From the NCBI GenBank assembly GCA_017311315.1, contig CM029626.1:7120006-7184005 (forward strand): a stretch of 64,000 nt of DNA, read 5' to 3'. Shown one piece after another: positions 31,069-42,216 of this stretch. Both the position numbers and the translations under genes were made by a program. The number at the start of each line of letters is the position of its first letter. The first letter of the stretch is position 1. This DNA is from Dendrocalamus latiflorus. Its lineage: Eukaryota > Streptophyta > Magnoliopsida > Poales > Poaceae. The notes below the pieces were generated by a model. It saw nothing but the letters and a program-made list of their open reading frames with translations, ran no database searches and was not told the origin of the DNA.

Positions 31069-31439
31069 GATTACCTCTCAACACAATCACAAGTAACACA
31101 TGGCAACTAATTTTACAATCCATTTACAACAAATGATTACATCCGTCAAGCAATAATTAAAATTGTTCCTCGAATCAAATAAAAATATTAACAGACCATA
31201 TTACATCATCTTGTAGTTCAAGTTACATCAAATTACAATTATCATTCTCAATAAAGACAATCATCTCCATAATATAAATAATTACACAACAATTAAAATT
31301 ATATCAATATTGCTAAGTTACAATAACTAGCACTATTAAATTGCAAAGAAAACCAGTAACAAGAGACTGAAAAAGACCGAACAAAATAAATAATCGAAAG
31401 CCAAGTTGCCGTCAAAACCTGTCCGGTTTAAATACCAAA

Positions 31440-33290
31440 CCATAACGCTCATCGAGATACCATGACCGTCCGGGACCTACCAGCACCTCTTACTTTAATG
31501 GGCATCATCATCTGGTGAAAAACCAAGCCAATACCCACGTTAGAATTCACCGCCCTTACCTTAACCAGTAGCAACCAAACCACAGTGCCGAATTCACCTC
31601 TACCAAGCCAACAGAAGAATGAGATGAAGCAGGGGATAAGACCAAGCAGCCAGTAGAGAGAAAAAAAGTCAGGGGATAAGACCAAGCTAGTCGAGGGAAT
31701 GAGAGAGAGAGAGAGAGTGTGTGCATTCCGTCACTCCCACGCAAAGCCACTAGAGCAAAGAGGAGAGGAAGAAACCACCTCTCCTCCCAACTCCATTCCC
31801 ATCTCACAGAGCTCATCCCACTGACGGCAAAATTAGGATAGAGTTGAGAGTTGGCACTACCAGAAGGGCCTTAGAGGAGGAGGAGGCCTTCAAGAAGAGT
31901 TAGGGAAGACAGTAGAGGAAGGAACCATGACTTCGGCAGCTCAGGAGCGAAGAACCAGCCAAAGCCAAAAGGGACCAGAGGAAGAGAAGGCGGCCGCATC
32001 TTGGAGACCCTAGAGCAAGGGAACCAAGCCAGGACCAGGAGCCCCCCAAAGTGAGCCAAACCCTGGGTGAGCCGGTGAAGCAATCGCGACTATCGGCATC
32101 AACATTATCCACACCAAAAATATCTAGCCATCGACCAAATCAAGCAAGGTGCCCCAATAAACCTTTTGTTTTTATCATGCCCACCCAAACCCACTTCACC
32201 ATGGTAGGAGCACCAGCTTGCGTTCTCAAACCCTCATTCAGACATATGCCTAAACCCTCGTTCATAGTAGAGCCACTTGGTTTCATCACTAAAATGGATC
32301 GATAGAGGATAGAGGGAGTAGAGCATGCCAGAGGAGAAGCCCGCCGTGGCGTGACATGCTCAATGCCAGCCACCGCGTGCACCTGGTGGTGCTCCACCAT
32401 GCTCCTTGGCACATGAGGAGGCCTCGAGCCCTGTCACAATGAACCAGGGTCGAGGCACTGTACCGCCATCCTCATGACCCAAATCACTAACCAATCGAAG
32501 AATGAACCCAACAAATTGGAAGCAAATCAAAAGAGTAAAGAACATAACAAGTAAAATAATAGTGGGGGATAGAGAGGGCTAGAGAGTGTGGGGGATTCAA
32601 ATCCTAGCGACGGGCATTGGATATCGCCGTCGGCGGAGCAGATCCGGCTGGTGAGGGGGCCAAGACGGGAACCGGGGAGGGGACGGTGCGTAGGAGCGCA
32701 CAGCGATGAGGGGGAGAGAGAGAGAGGGAGAGACTCAGGAGGAGCGGTGATGTCCCTAGACCCTAGCAACACAGTGGCCAAGCGAAGGCTGCCCGGGCAA
32801 GGCCGAGCGAAAGTGGCCCAACAGAGGTGGCCTAGGTGAAGAGAACCAAAGCGGGTGGCAACCGGGAGTCGGGAATGGTGGTGACCAGGGCGAATCCAAG
32901 CGGCAGCGGGTGGGCATGGCTGTCGATGGAGATGGTGACGTCTCAGGCGATGGCGACCTAGGAGAAGGAGTAGCACATGGTGATGAAGAGAGAGAGGGGG
33001 AGAGCATCGCACGACGGTGATGGCGCCTCGCTGGGGAAGCCGATGGCTAGCCGACAGGTGGCCGAAGGAGAGAGGGATGCGGCGATAGAGTAGAGCAAAG
33101 CCGAGAAAGAGAGAGTGGAGGTGTCGGTTGAGAGAGAGAGCTAAAAAAGAGATAAGGAGGAGAGAGAGAACACGGGTTGGGTGCACAGGCAAAGAAGGAG
33201 GAAGCAAGCCGGTGGGGCCGAAGGAATAAAATAGGCGAGCTAGAGTCCTTTTTTAACCACCACACGCCTAGATTTATTTAGAGAAGTATC
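31440..33290. other. GC-rich tract of unknown origin
   Basis: It differs from its AT-rich surroundings, with long but low-complexity open frames on the minus strand (32527-33207, Leu/Pro/Ser/His-rich) and GAGA-rich runs on the plus strand. A TATTTTATTCC box lies upstream of the GC-rich part on the minus strand (near 33225). The profile resembles the LTR or leader of a large retroelement. I could not find matching ends or a target duplication, so no element is called. Confidence 0.35.
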
Positions 33291-34054
33291 TAAATGCATG
33301 CACACCTACATAAGAGCAAATAGGTATATATGTATGCATGTATTTGGATAGCAGTATATATACATGTATCTAATTATTCACGCCTGAACGGTAAATTACA
33401 AAAAAAACAACAAAATACCGAATACACTCCTTAGATGAGAGGCTGCACAACCCAATACCAGTAAAATAATGACAAGCGATGGGTATATGATATAATTTAA
33501 TTATAATTACTGCAATTGATTTAATTAACCACCTCATCGTCATAGGAGCACATCGGTATAACACATTTTATTATGTTTTGGTAAATTAAGTTGTAGCCTA
33601 CATACTATATGTAAGCGACAATTCGAGTCAAGGGAAGAACTTCATTCGATCATACCTGAACTGAACTATTATCAAATTTCAAGCAAGCTTTCCTTTGATC
33701 ACTCTAATTAGTTATGTTAATTAAGAAATTCTTTTTATAATACATGCTATCACCAATTGCATTAAAATGCTTTTTAAAAGAAATGTGAATAAATGAAGAA
33801 ATATAAGCGATAAGATGATAAAATGAGAAAAGAAAGAGATAAGAGATAAGAAGTGAGAGCAGTTCTACCTGAAAAGAGTCGCAGGGCTGCAAGTTATGTA
33901 TAATAAGAGGATAGAGGGTGCCCTGGTCAGGAAAGATAGGGAAAGGTTCGATCCCTGGTTAACATAAGGACTAAACAATATTCACTTGAATACGGAGCCA
34001 TATTTCTAGTGTCAACCATTTTCTCGTCTTGGGATGAGCAAAAAATATTGGGCA

Positions 34055-34252
34055 TGTTCTTTTTGTCTTTGCCTTATGACTTTTAGCTGCGGTTTTATGG
34101 CTTTTGTGATGTTTAGCCGATATAAATAAAGTCGCTACAGTATGTACTATAATCAATTTGTAGACCCCGCCTTGAAAAAACACTCTATTTGAAAGTTAGT
34201 TACTATAGAAAAGTCAAAAAGCAGCTTTTAGAAGTTGAAAAGAAGAGGCTCG
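34055..34252 (-). mobile_element. MITE of family 2, inverted
   Basis: It starts GGGCATGTTCTTTTTGTCTT and contains TATAAATAAAGTCGCTACAG, TTTGTAGACCCCGCCTTGAA and GTTAGTTACTATAGAAAAG. These are the reverse complements of blocks in the copy at 30825-31068. Confidence 0.55.
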
Positions 34253-36071
34253 CTACCCTGCTATGTTATTATTATTTTCACAATGGTAAGTATTATAACT
34301 AGATGGAGGAAACCAGAACTGTTATAGAGCTCAGAAGTGATGGATCTAATGCACATATATTAGCATAGTGGAGTGTTGGATGTGAGAGAGAGACTACCCC
34401 AACCAACAACTACTTTGAGGTCGGTGGGTGCCAAGTAAGGGTAAGAGACCGTCCCGGGCCATCGATTAAAAATAGTTAGGTGGAGATATAATAACATAAC
34501 TATGGAAACATTCTGTATTCTGAATTTGGTGACGTATATAAGAAAATGCAGATGATCCAGTTGCAAAGAGCTCGAAATAGGTATGGGTAAAGTGACAAGC
34601 CTATGTGGTGCTCATCAAATCATGAATTCATACATGTCTTCTGGATTGGAGGCTACGGAGGCCGAACAAGGGATCTTTCTCTTCACCAGGATGACTAGTA
34701 GTATCTGAAATACTAAAACTTACAAATTTCCACTTTAATTTGATAATCTATTTAACGAAGAGAAGAGATAGAAATTAAAATTGATGATAAAGAGATAAGT
34801 CCTATAGTTTCATTTTGTTGATATTAATGCTTGCTAAGTATGTTTGTACTCATGCTTGCTATTAAATTTTTTGTTAGATCTCAGTCTGGCCAAGGATTAC
34901 CTCGGGTTGGATGTGGGGTATTCAGGCTTAGAGGATGCCTCATGGGACAAGAGTGAGCATATCGAGGACTGTGGCGAGATGGATGCATTATGTGGAGGTT
35001 GAGACGAGCAGGTTGCCTTTAGTTCTTCGTCTCCAAGAATTAGGATATTTAAATAGTTGTATCGGATACTTGTATAATTAGAGCTTACCATAGAACTTCT
35101 GTAAAAGTTCTGTAGAATTATAATTGAATTAGGAAGTTGTGAATTGAAGCATTAGCCCTGCGTGGCGACGATATTATAATAAGAAGTTACTATCTCCAGT
35201 TATTGTTCCGCTGTCACTCTGGTATAGCTTATTATTTAATAAAATGGTGTTCTTATCGAATAATAACCCGTTGCCTAGTTTCACAGACAGCAACCTAGTA
35301 CGGCATCCGATGGCATAGACAAGTAGTCACTCCAGGTGCACATAAGCAACTAATGGCTGGCAAAGGCGCAAAAGTTCAGTCGCAGGTTCCCTGTATTGTG
35401 TTTGCATTCATAATAAAGCATGGGCTTCGCCTTACGTCTTAAAAAAAAGTTCGGCCGCAGATCGCTAATATCCTATTATTTTAGATGACAATACCATTTT
35501 ATCATGTTTTATTTGTTATAAATTTCTCACTTGATTAATTTCTATCAATTTTGCAGTCTATTTGGATGATACAAGAGTCAGAATGACCCCTCGTCCCTCT
35601 CTCTAGACTAATTAGTTCTCATAATTTGTTGGTATTTTGGGGGCCTTCTTCACAATCTGTTTGTCAGACCAGGAATTACAATCTTGTTTTATGAAACTGA
35701 GATGTTCAATCTTGCATTCTTTCTTATTCAAGTAAGCAAATCAAGAAAAAACATTTGCAACAAATTGGTAAAGAAGGCTGGCTGAATCAGGTTAGAAATT
35801 TCAGGGGTGGGCATTGGAACAAACCTTATTTTAGATATAATAAAAAGAAGCAAACATACAAGTGGTTTTCATTAGTTCTCTCATCTCTGATTAGCTTCCC
35901 ACATACAATGTACCCAAAGATGTTCTTATGACAGACCTCGTGCGGCTGTTTGCTCCAAAACTAAAGCACCGGTCAACACTAACCAACCAATGTAGTGGGT
36001 ACGAGCAAGATAATACTACGTTGATCAGGTGATCATCGAAATAATAATGCAAGATAATACGAGAAGTTAAC
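34253..36071. other. No gene assigned
   Basis: Short open frames only. The section around 34870-35260 (AAGTTCTGTAGAATT, TTATTATTTAATAAAATGGT) has the look of a retroelement LTR tail, and an AAAAAAAA run follows TACGTCTT near 35440. I found no paired ends. Confidence 0.35.
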
Positions 36072-36279
36072 CTTGTCCAGATGATGGTTCATGAGGCGCT
36101 TTCCCTGGGTAGTCCCCCACCACCACCATTCAGTACGGAGATATGGCCTGCGCGTCTTCTTCACAATGCCAGCGAGCTCCAACTCCAATCGGTCAGGTTG
36201 TGTCCACCACACTTGATGAATGAAGAATGAGCGCGCCAGGTGCATGCCGCCGAGGCTCACGAGAGCGGAAATGCCTGTT
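36072..36279 (-). CDS. Unrecognised conserved-looking exon
   Basis: On the minus strand an exon bounded by a GCAG acceptor near 36280 and a possible GTTAAC donor near 36072 reads GISALVSLGGMHLARSFF, then HQVWWTQPDRLELEL, GIVKKTRRPYLRTEWWWW and GTTQGKRLMNHHLDK. The codon composition and clean boundaries look like a real protein-coding exon, with a striking run of four Trp. I do not know the family and cannot find partner exons with confidence. It may be an isolated remnant or an internal exon of a gene whose other exons are short. Confidence 0.4.
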
Positions 36280-37047
36280 CTGCATCCATCTGTCTACAGT
36301 GGCAACCATCCTGCGGACCCATATTTTTGATGCAATGATGTGTCGCCCAGTTCCATCTGGCTTGGCGCTTTATGAGGGACTAGAATAATACTGTATCAGG
36401 TTACAGCACAGTTCAGCAGCTAGTTGCTTCACATCAACTGCGAAACGAACGGAGGAACACTGGTAGACAGGCAGGGTACAGCAAGCATTAATCGATGTAG
36501 ATGACAGATACAACAGACCGAAGAAAGCTATTGTGCAATGCTTTTTCTGCACCAGAAAATAAAAATAGTGGATGATCATAAGGAGTAGGCAATTCTCTTT
36601 GCATAAGGATAAGGACCAATGGAAGGACAGACCAGGTTGTGTAGCATTTCACCAAAAGCTGGTAAACCCATGTGAAACCGACATTCCAAAGCATCGTTTC
36701 AAGTGAACATCAAAATTTTCCCTGAGGGTGAACATCAATGATACAGGAGAAACGCAAACACATAGGTCCATCTGTGCCTGTCCTTTTAAAGAGAAGGACA
36801 CTCGATCGGGAAGCAAAATTCAAGCACACAGTGACGTTATGAGTTATCCATCTCACATAAGATCTGAGGAAACAGGACAAAATACAGTTGGTAAATAGAA
36901 CAATTTATTTGACAAACTTGAGAAAACTTTTATTGCACGGGGATATATTTGATATAACTTATAATGAAGCTAAGAAATCACCAGTATTACATATGATCAT
37001 CGGAGTAACCCATATCATTATTGATCTTACAGATTCATTCACAGAAA

Positions 37048-39045
37048 TTATTGTTTTCCTGTTGGGAATGGACTCAAAATTCTCATCTTAAAACAATAGT
37101 CCAGTGCAACAGCAGTAGGCATAAATATAAAAATGCTCTCAACCACACTAACTGCACCATCAAGAACGAGTGATATTAATGCATCAGTGCTCAGCTCAAA
37201 GGGCCTCACAGGTTCCAGCATAGCAAGACCTGCAAACAATTTAGTTCCGATAAACAAAATAACCGTGCTCAGGAATATTTGCTGAGAAATTTTCTAGAAA
37301 TGACACCATCTGATTTTACCTCTAACAAAAGCAAATGCGGCAGCAGCCCCCATTTTCAGTTGGATATTATCCAGATCTCTTCTAATGGCATACCTGAACG
37401 TGACTCCAAACAAAGCACAACTTATGAAAAAACAACTGATGACTGAACAAATAGTTGTGGCAAACTGTGGACTTCATAGAAAGATATGGGCAAACTAGCC
37501 AGAACACCGACGATAGAGGAAACTGCTGCGGCTTTTACAGATTCTATTCTCTCACTATCTTCATTGATATCTTCACCTGACACATCTCCAAAGCTTTGAT
37601 TCTCAAGACTGGAAGCCAAGGGACGTTGTGCTTCATTAATCATTTCTCTTGCCTGTAGCAATTCCCTCTGGAATTCCGCAATCTTGTTTATGTAATGCAG
37701 CATTGTAAACACATTATTAAGAAGAAAAAGCCCACCGGAAGAACCAAGCTACAAATAACTCGTGTATTTCCCATGTCAATTGAAGGAAAGATATTTTGAT
37801 GATTACAGAACTGTATTATCATAGAAAGCTGATATCACAACTAATGATCATTCTGCCTCCATAGTCATGGGACCACATGAATATGGCACATGCTACTAGT
37901 ACTTTATGTTTGCTCAAAATACATGGAACCATCTCATTTTCTTAGTTTACTAGACCAATCAACATGTTTGCAAAGAGCAATATTTTTACAATGCATCTCA
38001 AACTGGATATACATAACACATCATGATGAAGCAAGCAGACAAGATGTAAATTCCAATTTACCAACAGTATGGATCCCGTGCTTAGCACTTTTATCCAAAG
38101 AAACACCCATAGGGCGTCCTGGAGACTTAACCCAAAAAGGGTGGAAAAGTCAGTCCAATACAAGGCAATACGATGTCTATCAGGTTTGACTTAACTCTCT
38201 AGCCGGCAGACTTTGCGAATTTCACAAATAGCAACTCTCTTGCCTGCGAGCACATACCGCTCAAGCAGAAACAAGCTTTTTCAATATAGTAGTTAGCTAG
38301 AGCTTTTCACATTCTCTGCCACTAGTCTCTCTATCGGCGTTTCACTGTTTGCGTGTGCGCATTACTTTTCTAAATCACATGCACCCATGGCCTGCTTCCA
38401 TTGTTTGGCTAATCAAAGAGCATTGTTCCTTAAGGTCGTCGGCATCACATTAGGCATCACATTAGCTCAAACACAAGGGCGGCAGTCACCAAACATCACA
38501 GGGCCGCAGTACAACCACAACCACAGTAGCATAGCATCGCACCAGAACTAAGCAGCACTACACTGGTGGTGCCCGTTCATGCTACGTCTTGGCCACCCGG
38601 CGCGCGTAGCAGGGTGGGGCTGGACGCACGTACAGTACAGGCAGGTCACGCCAGGTCGCTCTCCTCCGAGTGGCCCACGCGCTCGCACCAGGGGCATCGT
38701 TCGTTGAGCCGAGCAAGCAAAACATCGAACAGGTTACAGGCAGCGGCATGTCGTGGTGACATACTTACCTCGTCGCGGCGCTTCTCGAGGCGCCGGACCT
38801 CCTCGCTGGCGAGGGGCGCGGCGACCTCCTGGCGCTCGATGTCGGCGAGCGCGGCGCGGGTACGCTCTACGCGGCGCTCGGCGGCCTCGACCCCCTCGAG
38901 CAGCGCCCGGTTCTCCTCGCGCTGCAGCAGCTCGTCCACCTTCTCCCCCACCGCCGAGATCAGCCACGCCGCGGTGCCCTCCTCGCCGCCCGAGCCCTCC
39001 CCAGGGACGCATCTCACGCGGACGCCTGGGCCGCGGCGGCGGCAT
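37048..39045 (-). pseudogene. Conserved plant membrane protein of unknown function, two apparent single-base deletions
   Basis: Three exons join by GT/AG sites: 38769 to about 39045, 37320-37682 and 37048-37229. The product has a charged helical segment (VDELLQREENRALLEGVE... EKRRDE IAEFQRELLQ), then hydrophobic segments (AAAVSSIVGVLASLPISF, CALFGVTFRYAIRRDL, ALISLVLDGAVSVVESIF) and ends SPFPTGKQ. It looks like a plastid or other organelle membrane protein, but I cannot name a function. Two problems are visible. The conserved frame of exon 1 has no upstream ATG before an in-frame stop near 39160; the only nearby ATG (39045) is one base out of phase. Exon 2 is 363 bp where 364 is needed, and the frame hits TAA directly after a run of six T (plus-strand A run at 37427-37432), although the downstream sequence remains conserved in the shifted frame. 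Either this is a young pseudogene or the sequence has indel errors. Confidence 0.65.
38200..38768. other. Intron of the membrane protein gene
   Basis: This is the 5' part of the large first intron (37683-38768). I see no other gene inside it. Short repeats such as CATCACATTAG occur in tandem near 38445-38465. Confidence 0.5.
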
Positions 39046-39469
39046 CGCGCGGCGAGGGGATTCGTGGGGAGGAGAGGGAGCTCGGGGGAGCGGGTCGCGG
39101 CGGCCGCGTGTTCTACGGTTTGGATTGGAGGAGGTTGGTGAGGAGTTGGAGGCGACTAGCGAGTGGAGTTTGACTCACTGCATGCGGCCCCACAGCAGGT
39201 TAGTGGGCCAATGTCCCAAGAATACGGCAACGTCCAGCGGAATTACAGGAAGGACATGTTTGATAAAGCCCCATATTTTTATTTTTTTACCTTCTGCTTC
39301 TAATTGTTTGATAATTTATTTTTCTAAGAATCTGAAAGTGCCCCTAGAAATCTTTTGGCTAAGGTTAGATCCAGAAACTATAAGAGAGTGGATTGGAGAT
39401 AAATAGACTATGATACCCTTGGTTGTAACAATCTATTTGTATCTTTGTCTTATTTCTTTATATTTGTAC

Positions 39470-39615
39470 ATAATTTATATTTTTTTTCTAAATTTTTGAA
39501 GGCCATACACATACAAATTTTGATTTTTTTTTCTAAATTTGTGATGACCATACACACACAAATTGTGAATTTTTTTTCTAAATTTTTGAAGACCATGTAT
39601 ACACAAATTATGAAA
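39470..39615 (+). repeat. AT-rich tandem repeat, about 60-bp unit x 2.5
   Basis: Consecutive blocks read TTTTTTTTCTAAATTT, TG(A)AGRCCATACACA and CACAAATT in the same order three times with small changes. Confidence 0.65.
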
Positions 39616-40250
39616 TTTTGATTTTAAATTTCAACAGGTAATTGCATGTCAATGCATAGTATCAGATTGCAAGACCACAACCATTCACAAAATTGACATT
39701 CAACTTATCCTTGGAAATTTAACCAAACAAGAAGCCAATGTTACCATAGCACACTAAAAAATGTTCAAAGGATAAATGGGTGGTAACAAAAGACCATATC
39801 ATAAGTACTGTGCCATCATCTACTTTGAGCAAATGCCTTTGCAAGGTCGTCATGAAACCCATCCATAGCTCTTTCACTCGATTGTGACGTTGGCACATTC
39901 AATGTATCATGAGAAATGATATATCTTGCATATCTTTGAAGAACAAGGAGTAAATTCTAAAGTAATCACTAATGATTAGCAGCGCTAGACGGTCGGCCTG
40001 CCGGGCAAGAAGAGGACGGCGAGGAGGTCGTCCGAGAGGATGACGCAGCAGAACGGGGCGGGGACCTTGGGGAGGCGGAGCTGCTCGCCGGTGAAGAGGT
40101 GGTGAAGGAGGAGCCTCAGGGGGAACTGGGTGGACGCGGTGGTGGCGGTGATGAGGAAGCCGTGGGCGTAGAAGAGGGTGTGGCGAGATGGGGGCAGGTG
40201 GTGGCTCCACGGGACGGGAGGCACAAGCACTGCAGGCAGTAGAGGCGGAG

Positions 40251-41583
40251 CAGTAGCGGAGCTAGTATTTTAACAACGAAGTTACGAACTTAAGATGAAT
40301 TTATTTTAAAATAAATTTAAATAATATAGTATAAAAGTTTAATGTATGTAACTTAATAATCATTAAAGTATTATTCAACTACGCTATCTTTTAACTTGTT
40401 AGGATTGATCATAACTCTTGTAACTCTCTTTTAGGTTTTGATTCCTGATATCATTCTTTTAAATATGAAGGAATAAAAAGAGCAATTTACTTTTTGATTC
40501 CCTAAACCAATCTATAACTACCATAAAATCATCTTATCGGAGTCTTTTACATCCCTATCTGATCACTAAACCCTGTAAGAAGAAAAACTCCCAATGCATC
40601 ACCCTGTGCCACACAAACTCACAAATTGGTATACTAAAACTCAAATTAACACCATAGAACTTTCTAAAGGCATATCCTGCTGCCCCATAACGTTCTAATC
40701 ATACCTTAATTTAGACAATTCACAAAAATTTAGCAGCATTATTAGGACCACTGAATTGACAGCTAGTTGACACATGAACATTAAGAAACGATCTACCAGC
40801 ATTCAAGATTCAAGAAGCTAATCGACATTGAGGACTCAGGTGCATAAAAGAGTTGGACGGTAAAAACAAGGCACAATAAGTCAGGAGCATAGGTGACTTG
40901 ACGAGGCAGGTGTAGAAGAGCTACTTGGAGAGCTCCTAGCACTTCTTGATAGTGGGCGGGTCGATGATATATTGTTTGTTCCTCTCCATAAGCATCTTGT
41001 GGTACGTACACCTGTGCTTGGTCACCAACCTCGTCGCCTCATACGCCTTTGACTGCAGCTGCGACAGTTTTGACACTAACATCCCCATGGATCTGCTGTT
41101 GTTTTATACTTAAATCGGAGTAATGCGGATAAGAAAAATCATAATAATATATATACGAATTGGGAAGCACGTTGAGACTTGGCTCGATGACTTCTTTGGT
41201 TTACCTTTTCCTCTCTGGTGCCTAGTGGTCGCTAGCAGCGGCGAGGGCTTCGGCCTCTGGGCAGCATAGCGGTGGTGATGATCTACACGTGAGTAGAGCC
41301 GCATGCCCAAGCTCGAGCTTGACTGCCACGCTAGGGCAGAAACCTGAAGGATTTGGCCTATTGAGGAATCTCCAGTGGGGTGACGGATCGATTGAGAAAG
41401 TGAGGATGGCTTAGACACTTGTGCTAATAGGCTTACTTGTTGCCTATTGGGCATAATGGGCTGCTGGAATATGTTAGTATGTGTAGTATATACTTTGTAT
41501 ATTAAAAGGGTATATATCAATTTTTTGCGCAAAACTTTAGAGGTGTAACCATACCCTTATGCAACAATGTGGCTCTGCCACTA
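40251..41583. mobile_element. hAT-like non-autonomous element
   Basis: The left end is CAGTAGCGGAGCTAGTATTT. The right end, reverse complemented, is TAGTGGCAGAGCCAC. Both resemble the CAGTGGCGGAGCCAG terminus of a widespread grass hAT-type family. The flanking octamers AGGCGGAG (40243-40250) and AGGCAAAG (41584-41591) match at six of eight positions, as expected for an old 8-bp target duplication. No transposase is present. It carries a fragment of an ATP synthase subunit g gene and interrupts a GC-rich gene-like sequence. Confidence 0.6.
40895..41082 (-). pseudogene. Mitochondrial ATP synthase subunit g (ATP20) fragment
   Basis: The minus-strand frame from the ATG at 41082 reads MLVSKLSQLQSKAYEATRLV, then THYKM-like TYHKMLMERNKQYIIDPPT and IKKC, followed by ELSK and LFYTCL. 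This is the N-terminal half of plant F1Fo ATP synthase subunit g, a small inner-membrane protein involved in dimer assembly. Two in-frame TAG codons stand where the family has Gln (after IKKC and after ELSK), consistent with C-to-T changes. The similarity stops after about 60 residues. It lies inside a hAT-like element, so it was probably captured or was already a pseudogene there. Confidence 0.75.
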
Positions 41584-42216
41584 AGGCAAAGGTGTAAGAG
41601 CGCCTTGGAGAAGGAGAGGAAGGGGGCAACGAGCAACAGCGGGGCCTAGGATGCGAGGAGGGGGCACCACGGCGGGAGGAGGCGCACTGGGAGAAGCTCT
41701 CGAGGGAGGGCAGGCGACGGGCGATGTCCAGAGGAGGTCCAGTGGGGGGACGGTGAGCGGGCAGAGGCGGTGGGTGTCGATGATAAGGAGGCGCCGCCGG
41801 GGGTGAGTGGTGACGCCAGCGCTTCTCGGTCGCCATTTTCCCGTCTAATTTCTGCCTTTTTTTCCTGTTCTTTCTTGCAGCAAAGATTGTTTCTACTGAG
41901 ACACACTCATATATGTGTAAAGATAGACTCCACCCGAGTAGAATGCAGAGCTACACTCCATGAGTCCATGACCCAGAACCATCAGAATTCACCTCTTAAA
42001 AAAGAACCATCAGAGTTACGAAGCTATAATCACAGTTTGTATTCGCAGGTGCAACAAGCGCAGTGTTATTCCATACTTCTTACACAGGTGCATTGATATA
42101 TGCTAGTGCAAGCGGCAGAGCCAAAAAAAATGTAATTCTCCAGTGCCACTGGTGGTTCCAGCTCTCGTGATCACAAGAATACAACAACGTAATGGAATTG
42201 ATTGATACAGAATGAA

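Larger units (their letters stand above)
39985..41837 (-). pseudogene. Possible F-box/DUF295-like gene remnant split by a transposon
   Basis: Two GC-rich minus-strand segments flank the hAT-like insertion. The upstream one (41590-41837) contains RRLPSLESFSQC, reminiscent of an F-box helix. The downstream one (39985-40250) contains HGFLITATTASTQFPLRLL, HHLFTGEQLRLPKVP and VILSDDLLAVLFLPGRP, a rhythm common in grass DUF295/F-box proteins. The frame between and within the halves is not continuous. The family call is tentative. Confidence 0.35.

Noticed and set aside
32527..33207. 226-codon minus-strand frame
   Set aside because: Low-complexity Leu/Pro/Ser/His composition, overlapping open frames on both strands, no recognisable domain or splice context.
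33940..33965. GGTTCGATCCCTGG, similar to a tRNA T-loop/B box
   Set aside because: No acceptor stem, anticodon arm or A box at the right distance, so no tRNA or SINE is supported.
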